DNA from: Drosophila pseudoobscura
Taxonomy: Eukaryota > Arthropoda > Insecta > Diptera > Drosophilidae
Direction of reading: 5' to 3'
DNA: 64,000 nucleotides
NCBI RefSeq assembly: GCF_009870125.1
Contig: NC_046683.1
Location: 59,969,869-60,033,868 of the forward strand
In this document: positions 1-11,547 of the stretch, in pieces
Layout: each line of letters opens with the position of its first letter
Position numbering within the stretch: position 1 is the first letter of the stretch
The notes under the pieces: model-generated
Told to the model about the DNA's origin: nothing
Databases searched by the model: none
Seen by the model: only the letters and a program-made list of their open reading frames with translations
Position numbers and translations under genes: made by a program

Positions 1-84
1 ACCATAACAATACATATAGCAAATTATCCCAGTCTAGCCATATAATTTGGGGCCACTAATTGAGACCCGAAAGACTGCGAATGC

Positions 85-121
85 CATAAAAGTTTAGGCT
101 TCGCATTGGGTTCAATCAGTT
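85..121 (+). promoter_or_regulatory. Core promoter of the odorant receptor (TATA-like box plus Inr)
   Basis: CATAAAAG at 85-92 is followed by TCAGTT at 116-121. The A of the initiator lies 32 bp after the first A of the TATA-like box, which is the normal fly spacing. The first in-frame ATG is 22 bp further on, so the receptor gene appears to start inside the window with a very short leader. Confidence 0.5.
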
Positions 122-139
122 TTTGAATTATCCTTTGAA

Positions 140-1888
140 ATGCAGGACCTTCTGGATCAGGAACTGGATCGTATGGACAAGCTGCCAAAGCAAGGTCTGT
201 TCTGGGTGGAGCTCAGCGCCTATGCTCTTGGTATCAACATAGCTCCGCGGAAGCGTAGCTCCAAGCACTGCCGACTGTAAGTACATACATACATGTACAA
301 GGAATTTTTCATTGGGAATTTCGTGATGATTTCATGTTTTTTTTATATAGGACGCTCATTGTGGTCTTGCTTGTCAATTTGAGCATAATCTACAGCCTAG
401 TGGCGTTTATTATGGCTAATTTTCAGGTCTCCTTTGAGACCTACGTTGAGGTTCGCTTGGGCTATCACTTGATTGCATACGAATAACTAACCGTTCTGAG
501 TTTCCTTCAGGCTGTGCTGCTCACCTTCCAACTTAGTGTTGGGGTGGTCAAGATGTTACACTTTCAAAACAGCTTGGGAGCATCAGTACAATTGGTGCAT
601 TCGACGGAGACAGGACAGGTACTGAAATCATTGGGTCTCTTCGATTTGGGTATGAATAACACAAAATCTGCAAATGCAAAATCCGCAATATCTTTCTAAT
701 GAAACTTGTCTTAGATTTGCCTCGAAAACAGGATCTCCTTAGGTCTTTGAGATCAATATTGCTCGACAATTGGCTGATCATCGATCGCCAGGTCATGTTT
801 TTCTTCAAAATTGTCACTATGCCGGTGCTCTACTACACAATGCGTCCATACTTTCAGTACATCTTCGATTGCTATATTATTCGAGATACGTGTGAAATGA
901 CCCTGAGTAAGTGCTGACTCGGAAAGTAATGGTCATTTCATAATCCCTTTATCTTCATAGCTTATCCTGCTATAGTACCTTTTGTGAAGCTTGGAGCGTA
1001 TGAATTTCCTTCCTACGTGGTTCGATTCTTTCTTTTGCAAAGTGGTCCTCTTTGGTGCTTTTTTGGTAAGTAGCTAAACTGCTAATATCAATCTGACACT
1101 AATCGCAATGCCCCTGTCAGCTGTATTTGGCTTCAATAGCCTCTTTGTGGTGCTCACAAGGTACGAGTCGGGTCTTATTAAGGTCCTACGATACTTGGTG
1201 CAAAACTCCACGTCGGACAACTTGGTGCCCAAGCATCTACGGGTGCGGTATCTTCGATGTTGCGTCCGACTCTTTGCTCGTATTGCGAAGTAAGTAGGGG
1301 TTCCACAAAACCCATCTTTCTTTACTAAATTTCTTTGCAGTCATCATAACCAGATAGAAAACCTCTTCAAATACATTATCCTGGTGCAGTGTTCCGTCAG
1401 CAGCGTCCTCATATGCATGCTACTATATAAGATTAGCACCGTCTTGGTGTGTTATTGGTTGTATGTATGAGTTTACTACATCAATTAATGGTGGCTCTGG
1501 TTTTTTAGGAAGTGGGCTGGGTATGGATGGGCATGATTATGGTGTACTTTGTGACAATAACTCTGGAGATCAGCTTGTACAATGTAAGCGCGCAGAAAGT
1601 GGAGACCCAGAGCGAGCTGCTCTTCTATGACTGGTACAACTGTGGCTGGTATAATGAATCGAGGGACTTTAAGTTCATGATTAAAATGATGCTTCTCTTC
1701 TCTCGACGAACATTTGTCTTGAGCGTTGGCGGCTTTACCAACCTCTCGCACAAGTTCCTAGTACAGGTTATGCTCCTAGATATGCTAAATGAAGAATTTG
1801 AATTAATTTGAATTAAACCACAATCCCGCAGGTCTTTCGGCTGAGTGGAAATTTCTTCTTGCTATTGCGGAATATGAACAACAAATAA
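140..1888 (+). CDS. Odorant receptor, seven-transmembrane family, complete, nine exons
   Basis: Exons: 140-276, 351-450, 511-649, 715-906, 961-1065, 1121-1289, 1341-1446, 1509-1766, 1832-1888; the total is 1,263 nt, or 420 aa plus TAA. All introns are short (57-74 nt) GT-AG introns with matching phases. The protein has the length and hydrophobic profile of insect odorant receptors: a short cytoplasmic N-terminus (MQDLLDQELDRM), repeated hydrophobic segments, and the conserved C-terminal region (SRRTFVLSVGGFTNLSHKF, ending FFLLLRNMNNK). Receptors of this family form ligand-gated cation channels with Orco in olfactory dendrites. The gene is convergent with LanB2. I suspect one of the Or67 cluster genes from the neighbourhood but cannot name it from sequence alone. 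The second intron has a weak donor (GAG/GTTCGC). A gustatory receptor is less likely because the C-terminal TYhhhhhQF signature is absent. Confidence 0.85.
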
Positions 1889-2504
1889 GCGGAGTTTGGT
1901 TTATACAAAATTACAACGTTGGAAAAGTTATATTTTGAAGTGAAATCTTTAGGCAACTTATACACAAAGACACATGTTGCAATTGGCACATTAAACGTAG
2001 ATGACAAATATGTTAATATAAGTATATTAAAAGTATACAGAATAGATTTCAGGCTGGAACAAAGGCTGAGATAGAGAAATGCAATTGGATTATCTGATTG
2101 GAGTACAAGGTTTTCGTATTTCCTTTTTTTTTTTTGTATTTGTATCTGTGCTTTTCCTTTCTTTAATATATAATACAGTCAGCCCATTCCATCCATGGCT
2201 GGCTTGAACGCGGTACGTGGTGAAGCACAGCTGGCAGTTGTTTCTCGACAGTGGCATCATTCGATTGCATTATAGTATATGGCATGATGCGTTAAAGCTT
2301 AACGTGGGTTAGTTGATCTCTTTTGTGGAACCTTGTCTTGTCACTAATCAAAATATTTCGTCTAAGGCACTAAAATTACATAATTTCATGCAACGACTAC
2401 GTTCTATCATAAATCTGATTTGTTCGTCTCGTTCGACTCCTCCTCGTTCTTAGGGTTAATTGAAGTAGTTGTTATTGGGAGTGGGTCTAGTTCTAGCTCC
2501 TCGT
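1889..2504. other. Convergent 3' flanks of the odorant receptor and LanB2
   Basis: No coding exon is visible. On the + strand ATTAAA at 1990-1995 could serve as polyadenylation signal for the receptor. On the - strand ATTAAA (complement of 2162-2167) could serve LanB2, next to a T-run at 2123-2135. With 616 bp between two convergent stop codons, the two 3' UTRs are close and may overlap. Confidence 0.5.
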
Positions 2505-5500
2505 CTAGGGCTCCAGACGATTGCGACTAAAGCACTTGTTGGGTAGTGCCTTCGATATTTGACCAATATTATCGACCTCCTTCATCAGCTCCTTCAGCTC
2601 GGAGCCGTACTTGTCGATCAGATTTTTCTGTATGGTGCGCTGCTCCCGGTACTTTTCAATGCGTCCCGTGAGGTTCACGCGATTGATCTCGCCCTCGACA
2701 ATAGTCAACCGATTCTCTGAAAGATATAGTTAAAATCGAATTAGTTACCTGATGTTTGAGTGCGAGGAACATGTGGCTCGACTTACCCAATTTATCCAAA
2801 TCAGCTGTATTGATGTCCTTCAGATTCTCCAGCTCATCCTTGATTGCCGTCAGCTCGGCGTTGGCCTTCTCGATCTGCTTCTGCGCCTCCTGTGTGTCGG
2901 CCTTGGCCTGGCCCACCTTTCGCTTGGCATCATCCACGAGATTGTCGTCTTTGGTGGAGCTTTCTTCCAGCTTGAAGATGTCCATCTCGGTCAGCTTTAC
3001 GCGATGGTTCAGCTGATCGGCCTCATCGCGCAAGTTCCTGGCAGCCACCTTCGTCTCGTTTGCCTTGCGGCGAATAAGCTCTGCATCCTGTCGGGCAGAG
3101 GGAACTTAGATTGAACTAAGTCGGAAGGATAGAGAGATCGCTTACCTTTGAGGCCTGCTCGGCATACTTCTTCTGCGCCTCCTGGGCATTCTTTTTGGCC
3201 TCGTTGGCATTCTTGTTGGCTCCGTCTAAAGCCTCGCCCGCCTGACCGATGAGGCTCTCGGCGTTCTGTATCTCCAGCTCGATGTTTGGAACTGTTTGCA
3301 GTGCCTGAGCAGCACTCTCGGATGACCGCTGGACATCCGACTGGAACCCGGCCAGCGTATTGTAGGTGTTGTTTGCCTCCTTCAGTGTGTTGTCACCCTG
3401 CTCCACTGCCTTTGTGGCCTTGTCGTGTGCAGTCTTGGCGCGATTCAGCAGCTCAATGTCGTCTTGTTTCTGTTTGTCAGCTCTGCGGGGTGGGACAGTG
3501 ATTAGTTGGACAATGTGCATCAGGTAACATAATGGAACCTACCGCTCCAGCAGAACCTCAGCCAGGGTGCGTTCCTCTTCGAAGTCGGCAAAGACCTCGC
3601 CGTTGCTGTTCGACAGCTCGTTGATCTGCTTGAGGAGAAGATCGGCGCGCTCGTTGGCTGCCACGGCGTCCCGCTTTAGCTGGTTGATGTCAATGTTCGG
3701 CTGTGACTGCCTGTTCACGTCGTTAAGGAGGGTAAGGGCTGTATCGTAGACCTCGTTGGCCTTGCGCAGCGCCTCCTTGGAGGTCTGAGCCACGGCACCC
3801 AGAGACTGCTTCACCTGGTCCAGTTCGAGCCGAACTTCGGAGCGTAGCTCCACACTAATCTTTTGCTGCAGATCGATGGCATTCTTGGCCAAAAGGTGGG
3901 CCTTTTCCACGGCATCCATGGCGTCCTTGGCGTTCTTCAGATCGAACTGCGCCTCCGACTCCAGTTTGTCGGCCAGTGCGCGTGCCTCGCGTGAAATGTC
4001 CGAAATCTGCTGCGACTGCTGGCCGAACTCCACGGACTTGTCCTTGGCCTTGGCCAATGCCTGGGTACCCTCGTCGTTGAGTAGATCGAGGGCCTGCTGC
4101 AGCTCTCTCTTTGCATTCTCGGTAATATCGTGAAGAATCGTGTAGTTCTTGCGGGCCTTGTCTATCTCAACGTTGGCATCCTCTTGCAGTTTGTCTGCAC
4201 TTTGCAGATGTTCCCGCACGCTGTCCAGTCGCTTGTGGAGGTCATCGATGACCTCTGCATAGGTCTGGCCGCCTTCGCCGACATTGTCGCGGGCGTCCTG
4301 GGACAGCAGGGCAACCTTCTCCTGCACCGCCCGCAGCTTGGCCTCGAACTCCTCGTCATTGGTCACCGGCGTGCGAGCAATCTCGTCCAGGGTGGAGCTC
4401 AAGTTTGCCAGCTTAGCGCGATGCAGATTGGCGGCGTCCTGCACCAGGTTGTAGCAGTCCGGACAGTCGATGCAGCCGCGATGGCGATCGTACTTGTTCT
4501 CTTTGCAGCGGTCGCAGCGACGTCCCTCCACGTTGTCATTGCAAGGACACTGTCCGCTCTGGTCGCACTGGAAGCCCTTGGAGCCGCTCTCGTCGCACTC
4601 GCACGGCTTGCAGCCTTCCGAGGAGAAGCCGTAGAAGTAATTGGCGCACTGGTCACATCGCAAACCCACCACGCCCGGCTTGCAGTGGCACTGGCCCGAG
4701 TAGCGGTCGCAGGTGGAGTTGAAGCTGCCCACGGGGTCGCACAGGCAGTTTTCGCACCCGTTCCCGGAGCGTATGTTGAAGTATCCCGGCTGGCACTCGC
4801 CACAGTCGCGGCCGATGACGTTTGGCTTGCACTGGCACTGGCCGGTAACCTGGTCGCAACGCGAAATGCTCTGCTCGTCCTGCTCCGTGCCCGCCTCGTA
4901 GCAGCTGCAGCGGTCACACTTGCCGTGGGGCAGGGAGAGCGGGTCACCAAAGTGCCCGGGCAGGCACTGGTCGCAGTGCTCTCCGGCAGTGTTGTGGATA
5001 CACTTCAGGCACTCGCCCGTGGTGCGGTTGCAGTTACCCACCGCATTAGGGTCCACGTTTCCGTTGCAGTCGCAGCCCGTGCAGGTCTGCACGGTGCCCA
5101 GGAGACCGGTGGGGTCTCCGAAGAAGCCGTCGCTGCACTGCTCGCATCGGGAGCCAAAGTATCCCACTGGACACTCCGTGCAGATGACCGTGTCGCCGTT
5201 GATTTGCAGACAGGCCCCATCATTGGGACAGGGACAGCGCTTGCAGTCGTAGGGAGTTCCACCTAGGGCGACTCCGTAAAAGCCCTTGGCACACTGGTCG
5301 CAGTTGTCGCCGAAGGTGTTGTGCTGGCAGATGCAGCGACCGGTCTCCGAGTCGCAGATGTCGGCATGTCCGTGGCAGTCACAGGGGATGCACGGCATGA
5401 AGGGTCCACCTCGGGCCGGGCTATGGCGGTAGCCGGGAGCGCAGGACTCGCAGAACTGGCCCAGATAGCCCTCGGGACAGGTACACTGCTCGATCCAGGT

Positions 5501-8500
5501 GGCCGGGTGGCCGGCTGCACCGCGATGCGCCGTGTGCAGCTCTACATCGTCGAGAATGGCCTCGCCTTGGACCGAGTAGGTGGCACGGATCTTGATGGCC
5601 GTCAGATTGGAGAGGATGGAGAGGAAGCCCCTGGCCGACTGACTTGGCTGCCATTGGTAATCGTGGTGCTCGTGCAGACGGAACGTGTACTCCTTCACAT
5701 TTTGGTCGGGGATGCCGTTGCCCTGGGCGAAGATGGGCAGCGAGATCCTGCTGCCAGCGCCCTCCAGGATCACGTCGTTGGCGCTGGTGCTCGGCCCCAC
5801 CTGACCCACCAGCTGTAGCTTGAACTTGAGGTCGCGGTTGTATGAAGCACGTTGATCCCCCAGGAAGCGATCAGGGGCCTGGAAGTAGACGAATTCGTTG
5901 CCCTGGGCCGTGGTCCCGATGCTGCGGCTGTACTGGTTGTACTTGATGTCCACCTCGCGACGGTTTAGATCGATGGCCGTCCAGCGCTCCTTGAACTTGT
6001 TGAAGTTGGAGGCCACGGAGACAATCGAGTAGCCCGGTGCCGTCTGGCACTCGGAAGTGTGGCCGTAGCAGAAGCAGGGCGTGCACCCAAAGCGATTGAT
6101 CTTGTCCAGGTTGAAGAAGCCAGGCTTGCACCTAAGAGGAGGAGAGTGAACATTAGGATAAGATAGGATCGTCCAGATGGATTCGTTCGTTGGGTGGTTG
6201 GGGGAAAGGGGGGTTTCTTACTCATTGCACCGCCTGCCCTCCACATTCTCCTTGCAGAAGCAGATGCCACTCTCCGCATCGCAGGCTGGAGTGTTCTCAT
6301 GGGAACCCCGACCGTCGCAGCCACAGGGCTGGCAGCCATGAGGTCCGAACTGGTAGTAGTTGTTGTCGCAGCGATCGCATTTGTCCCCCGTCACGCCCGG
6401 CTTGCACTGGCACTTGCCCTGGCTGTTGCACTGCAGCGAGCGGGATCCAATAGAGTCGCAGCCACAGTTGACACAGTACCCATCCTCGCGCATGTAAAAG
6501 TTCTCCTTGCAGCGTTCGCAGTTGGGTCCATCACGATTCTCGCGACAGTCCAAGCAGTGGCCGCCATGACCCGTCTGGTTGAAGAGATGGGCATCAAAGA
6601 AGCATTTGTCCGCCAATCCATTGCAGTTGCAGGCTGTGAAAGGAGAAACATCAAACATCAAAAGAGGTTCCTGTAGAAGTTCTCTGTCTGTTTATACAGT
6701 TGATCAGATACCAATGGGCTGGCCCTGTCCCAATGAGATTGGTCTGGAGGCTGTAGTCACGGGACCAGGCCTGGCCTTGCACAGAGGACACGGACACCAC
6801 CAAGAGGAGGACCGCAGACAACCAAAGCAGCATCATGACTGATTCGATTGATGGGTCGTCTTCTGTCGGATGTGAGTAGCGGCTAACGGAAAAGTAGTTT
6901 GTCCTTATATAGAAAGCATTACCGAGATACAGTGGGCTGCTGCTGTTGAAAGCCAGAGCTCGTCTAACCCAACATAAATGAGAGCCACTGTGCCAACCTG
7001 TTTGCTCTCTGTTTCCCCCTACACTGAGGAAAACGTGTCTCCTAGAAAAGACTTTCGCTATTTAGCTGTGAGAACTATGCAGTATTAAACAAAATTTTGA
7101 ATTCAATTGAATGAACAGCAGTCTACCTATCACAAAATATCATTGGTTGTTGTTTAGTCCTATTCTAGACAAACTGTCTCAAGACTGGGAATATATTTTC
7201 CCTCCGATTCCATCATCTCTTCTAAATTGTTTCCAGTTAATAATTCCCATCCTACCTTTGCACTCGTTGACTTCCGTTGAGGTGGCCCTCTTCCACTTGA
7301 CGTCATTGTACAGGGGCAGACAGCGGTCACAGTCGGGTCCATCGGTGTTGTGGCGACACTCGCACACCAGCGTCCTCTCTCCGTGCATACCCGTGCTGGC
7401 GACGCACTTGCTGGCGTGTCCGTTACACTTGCATCTGGCACCCACGGCGATGTCACTGATGGCATAGAAGTAGGACTTCAGCACCTGGGGATCACCGAAC
7501 AACTCGTCGCCGAAGGTGTTGAGGCGATCCAGCGTGATGCGGATGTCGGTGGCCGTGACCCAGTCCTGCAGCTCCAGGCTGCGCTCGAAATTGATGCCAC
7601 TAGGACGACCCTCGAGGGTGGAGAATGCGATCTCGCCGTCGCGCAGCGGGGAAATGTCACTGTACTCGCTGGTGCAGAGTGCATGGGCCTCGCCCTCGCC
7701 CTTGCGGATGGCCCGGGAGTCGGGCAGGAAGTAGGTGTCCCTACAGGTGGCACTGTAGTACTGGTAGGGAATCCAGGCACCGTTCTCCGAAGTCCGCTTA
7801 TAGATCGTGAAGGACTCGGGCCGAGGAGAGCGGAACAGAATTCGAACATAGGTGATGTCATAGGATTTTCCTGAAATATTTTAGGGATACAATATTAACT
7901 GGATTTTCTCGGCTCTAAACGTTGATCTACTCACGTAAGTGGAGCGTCAGATTCACATAGTTGGGATGCTGTATCCCCTCGAACATGGTCTCCGATTGCC
8001 ACCAGGATGGATTCTGCGGATCGTGCAGGTCCGTCAGAAATGAGGGATTGTGATCTTCGTATCTGCAAGGGAGAAAGATCCAATAAATAGCGGCATCCGT
8101 TTGGCTAGCTTCGATTTGGGATTTTACACTCACCTGCAAAACTCGCAATTCTTGTGATTGGGATTCTGTATGCAGAAGTGTGTGTCACTCTGCTCGCCGC
8201 AGGTGTTGGTCGACTCGAATTGCAGTTGGTATGCGGCATTGATGAACTCGGGAAGGCATTTCTATTAAGGATGAACAGATGACTCAATATTTACCATCTC
8301 AATGAATATTCTCTTAATTGCTCAATTGGTCTGTATCTTTCATTTGAATTTGACCCCCCAAAACGGAATGAATAAATACTTGAGCCACTTATAATTTCTT
8401 TCAATTGGTCTGTGGACAAACAAATATTGGGGGGCGACTCTCTATTCCTCCCGCACTTACCTGCGGTCTGCCATAGGGATCGTAGCACTCGAGGGCCGGC

Positions 8501-8652
8501 ATGAACGTGGTGGCGCGTAGCTCGTGTCCGGCAGAGTTAATGGGTGTGCGTTGGGCGCCGAACGCGTCTGGGGTACAGCAGGAAAGTAGGACGCCGACCA
8601 GCAGCAAGCGCGCCGTGGAGGAGCCACATAGGCTCCACCTGCTGCGCTTCAT
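2505..8652 (-). CDS. LanB2: LanB2, laminin gamma-1 chain, complete coding region
   Basis: Coding exons on the - strand: 8652-8461, 8261-8134, 8062-7935, 7870-7256, 6633-6222, 6131-3543, 3482-3146, 3087-2787, 2716-2505; 4,914 nt, 1,637 aa. Every junction keeps phase and reproduces the laminin gamma sequence. Domains: signal peptide (about 1-33), laminin N-terminal polymerisation domain (about 40-285), LE (EGF-like) repeats, laminin IV domain (about 530-700), a second LE array ending near 1035, then about 600 residues of heptad-rich coiled coil that pairs with the beta and alpha chains. The C-terminus [10 protein letters not shown] holds the cysteine expected to bond to the beta chain. The product is the sole gamma chain of fly laminin trimers in basement membranes. 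The long + strand reading frames opposite the LE region are shadows caused by its GC-rich codons. Confidence 0.97.
6651..6836 (-). CDS. Signal-peptide ORF of 61 codons inside a LanB2 intron
   Basis: This ORF starts with tandem ATGs and begins [21 protein letters not shown], a textbook secretion signal with probable cleavage after QG or GQ, followed by a 39-residue tail containing [14 protein letters not shown]. It lies on the same strand as LanB2 in the 622-bp intron between coding exons 4 and 5. A TATATAAG box sits about 70 bp upstream of the first ATG, giving a leader of about 40 nt. No polyadenylation signal occurs between its stop and the LanB2 acceptor 17 bp later. It may therefore be an independent nested secreted-peptide gene or an alternative first exon of LanB2. 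I do not recognise the peptide. Protein existence is inferred. Confidence 0.5.
   Translation of the reverse strand: MMLLWLSAVLLLVVSVSSVQGQAWSRDYSLQTNLIGTGPAHWYLINCINRQRTSTGTSFDV
6904..6911 (-). promoter_or_regulatory. TATA box (TATATAAG) inside LanB2 intron
   Basis: A perfect TATATAAG on the - strand. A plausible start (TCACAT, A at 6873) lies 38 bp downstream, slightly further than ideal. It precedes the tandem ATG of the 61-codon signal-peptide ORF, so it probably drives that ORF rather than full-length LanB2. Confidence 0.45.
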
Positions 8653-8692
8653 GGTGGGTTTCGTTGGGTGGTTTAGCCTTTCGCTTAGAGTC

Positions 8693-11450
8693 TATAGGTA
8701 GGTGACAGGATACTTGGGAACACTATTTCGAGTATCTGTATTCTAGGTGGGTTTCCTCTCAGTTTCGTCGTCGTTCCACAGCTCAATTCATAACTGGATC
8801 GTTGCTCTTACTGCTGGAGGTTGGTGAGCGACTTCCGTCATATGCTGGAAAAATGCATTGGTTCATCATGAGTCAACTAATATCATCTAAGAATCAATCC
8901 CCGAAATCTGGAAACATGTGTGCCACATATTGTGGCAGATATACTCGCAAACACGCAAAGAGGAAGACCATATTCCGGGACGGGTTTTTAATTAGTTCCT
9001 CGGACAAATGGCTCGAAAAATAAACTTTGCCCGACCAGTTCACGCAATGAGCTCTGTGAGACGCGTCTGGCCGGCCTTCCAGTAGTACATTTGGATAAAC
9101 AGAAACCAAAAGCAGAACAACAAAAAACCAAAAAACAAAACTGCAAATGAAAATTTCAAACAACTGCCAGCCGCAAGCAGAGAGAGAGACATAAATAAAC
9201 TAAAAAGATATGCGCTGGAAACGAAATGAGCTCCGAACAGTTCTGTATAGTATGTTTGCTTCCTATAATGTACATACAATGTACTAACAGTCTCCCAGTC
9301 CCCTGGCTCTATTTGCGCTATTCGGGAACTTGAAATAATTATATCCGATGATTTCATTCACTCCGCCCAGAGGCACAGTCATTCACATGTGCTGTGCCAT
9401 TTAATAATGGGCCTGCTCAAATTTTTGCTGCAGTCTGTGGATGCATTCTTAATCCCCGGCAAGGCTAGATTCATTTAAGCTATCCTAAGATCCCAGATTC
9501 AGTATCTTTATGTACGAATTCAGTTAGGCGGTTGGTCTGAGGCACTAATTAGCAAATATTTGCCGCAAGTACTAGCTGGCGATGATATCACCCTTTATAG
9601 AGCGGGGTCCTAGCAAGAGCCACACAAGATGAGAAGAAGCTAAGATGTTCGGCTTTTGAGAGCAAGAAAATTCCAGTTCTTGTGGGTAAGATTCGGAACG
9701 CGAACCCAGTGCAAGCTGATACCGCCAGCACCAAGAGGAATGCAGAGCTCTGAAATGTTCCATGACTTGTGTTCTATAATAACTTAAGTTTCCCAAACGG
9801 TATTCCTGGAACTATGCTCTTTCACTCGCCGCTCGTGCCTCGTGTTTCATTCTATTCCTACTGCTATGATCAGTTAATTTGTCAACAAACTAGGATCCGA
9901 TCCAGAGATTCGTAGATTATATACATTTTTTTTCTTTCATGTTTTTATCAATGGTACATAATTAATTTCCCCTGAGGCGTAGCACAGATTCAGATTCGTT
10001 GGTTTCTTGTACGATTATAGTCGAAATGTGTACTATGTTTTTGCTTATCAGTCCCGGGTCACAAGAACGGCTTCGCTTCGAGTCCGAATTGAGCACATGA
10101 AATCGTTCTGGGGTCTGTGTTGTCAGGCTGGGGCTCATGGTGGGGCTCATGGAGTCTCCGATTTCGTTTCGACTTCCAGCCTGAGAACCCTTTGCAGGCG
10201 GGCGAGTTCAGCTGAGGCCAACTCACCAGAACACACACTGATATTGTATGTACACACAATATGTACGATCAGATCTGTGTACTTATGTATGTATGTATAT
10301 AGTCCGAATGAACATCCGCTCCATTCAGATTTCATTTGCTGAGCGGGAGCGGCCCAAGAGCTCTGTGTGTGGACGCGATACGCGCCTATGAACACGAGTT
10401 CCTTTTGCGATAAGAATTTGGGGCTACGAACTAGCCCGTCTCCACATAGTGTGATATCAGACTCTATATAAAGACGACTTGGCTTTGGGAGCCACAGATC
10501 TGATTCGATCCGCTGCCCTGCCCTGCTCTACGCTGCCCTGCGCTGTGGCGTTTGAAACTGCTTTTTTGTTTGCACCTTTTCGCCTGTATCTTTATCGCAG
10601 CGTTTGTTTTTATCCACTGCTTCACTACAAACTCACACACACAGACACAACGTTAGCACACACACTTAGACGTAGCCAGCAGGTAGAGAAGAGGAAAAAC
10701 AGAAAAAAAACACACTCAAAAAGAGCACTCCCGAACGCACTCAAGATACTTTTACGAACTCCGAACCGCGTTTCGTATCTTACAGATGCACAGATGCAAG
10801 AGCGCAACAACTGGCGTTATTTTCGTTTATTTATCGGCTATTTTTGTGGTAGATACATTTTCTGTTTCTGTTTCGGTGTTTTAGGTAGTCCAGATTACAT
10901 GCTGCTGCTGCATGTGCCTGACACTTTTGGGGGATTTCAGATCTCCCAAATATTCCTGATATTATTAATAGGACAATTGTTGCAGGGGTTATTTTCATTT
11001 GGGTTTCTTTCATTTAGATTTCAATGGAAGTGTGCACACTTTTCTGAATTTTTCTACCATTTCACTTTTCTGCTGACTGTTGTCGTCGCACTCGTATTAT
11101 GTTGCTCTGTTTTCCCTACCACATTGTACGCGTTTCATTCGTGTAATTGTATCAGCACATCGAAGGCAAGAACCTTTCGAGTAAACACTTTGTCATATGG
11201 CCATAGCCACACACACACAATAAACACAAGATACTTTTTATCTAGAGGTTTTCTTTTTGCCTGGCTGGTCCCTGTCTCTGGCCCGCAGCAGCAAGACAGT
11301 CAAAAAAAAAAAATAAAGTGACCCAAGAAAACTTGAGACTCCTCCGCCTCGCTCCGCTCCGCTCCGCACGACACTGCACCACACAACCACACCACATTTA
11401 CAATGGAGTGGGCTCCACATCCACAGAGCACCCGATCACCGATCACTTAC
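8693..11450 (-). other. Probable first intron of LanB2 (about 2.76 kb)
   Basis: The candidate acceptor is TATAG at 8696-8692, leaving a 39-nt leader before the LanB2 ATG. The candidate donor is GTAAGTG at 11450. No supportable gene lies within. A + strand reading frame at 10479-11321 and a + strand TATATAAAG at 10464-10472 were noted, but they do not form a coherent gene. First introns of fly extracellular-matrix genes commonly carry enhancers; nothing specific was identified here. Confidence 0.35.
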
Positions 11451-11540
11451 TCGTCGCTCAGGAGAGACAGGCAACAACCGCAACGCTCAACGGATTTTCG
11501 AGGAATGCGACGATCGGCCGATCGCAACTCTCAGTCGAGT
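11451..11540 (-). other. LanB2: Candidate noncoding first exon and start site of LanB2
   Basis: On the - strand, TCACTC (A at 11540) resembles an initiator. About 90 nt downstream, GACGA/GTAAGTG is an excellent donor at 11450. The exon has no ATG that would preclude use as leader. There is no TATA box at -30. The assignment rests on position and donor quality only. Confidence 0.3.
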
Positions 11541-11547
11541 GAAACTC

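Noticed and set aside
4130..5266. 378-aa + strand open frame
   Set aside because: It is exactly antisense to the laminin LE and coiled-coil exon; the Ala/Val-rich translation is a shadow of GC-rich codon positions.
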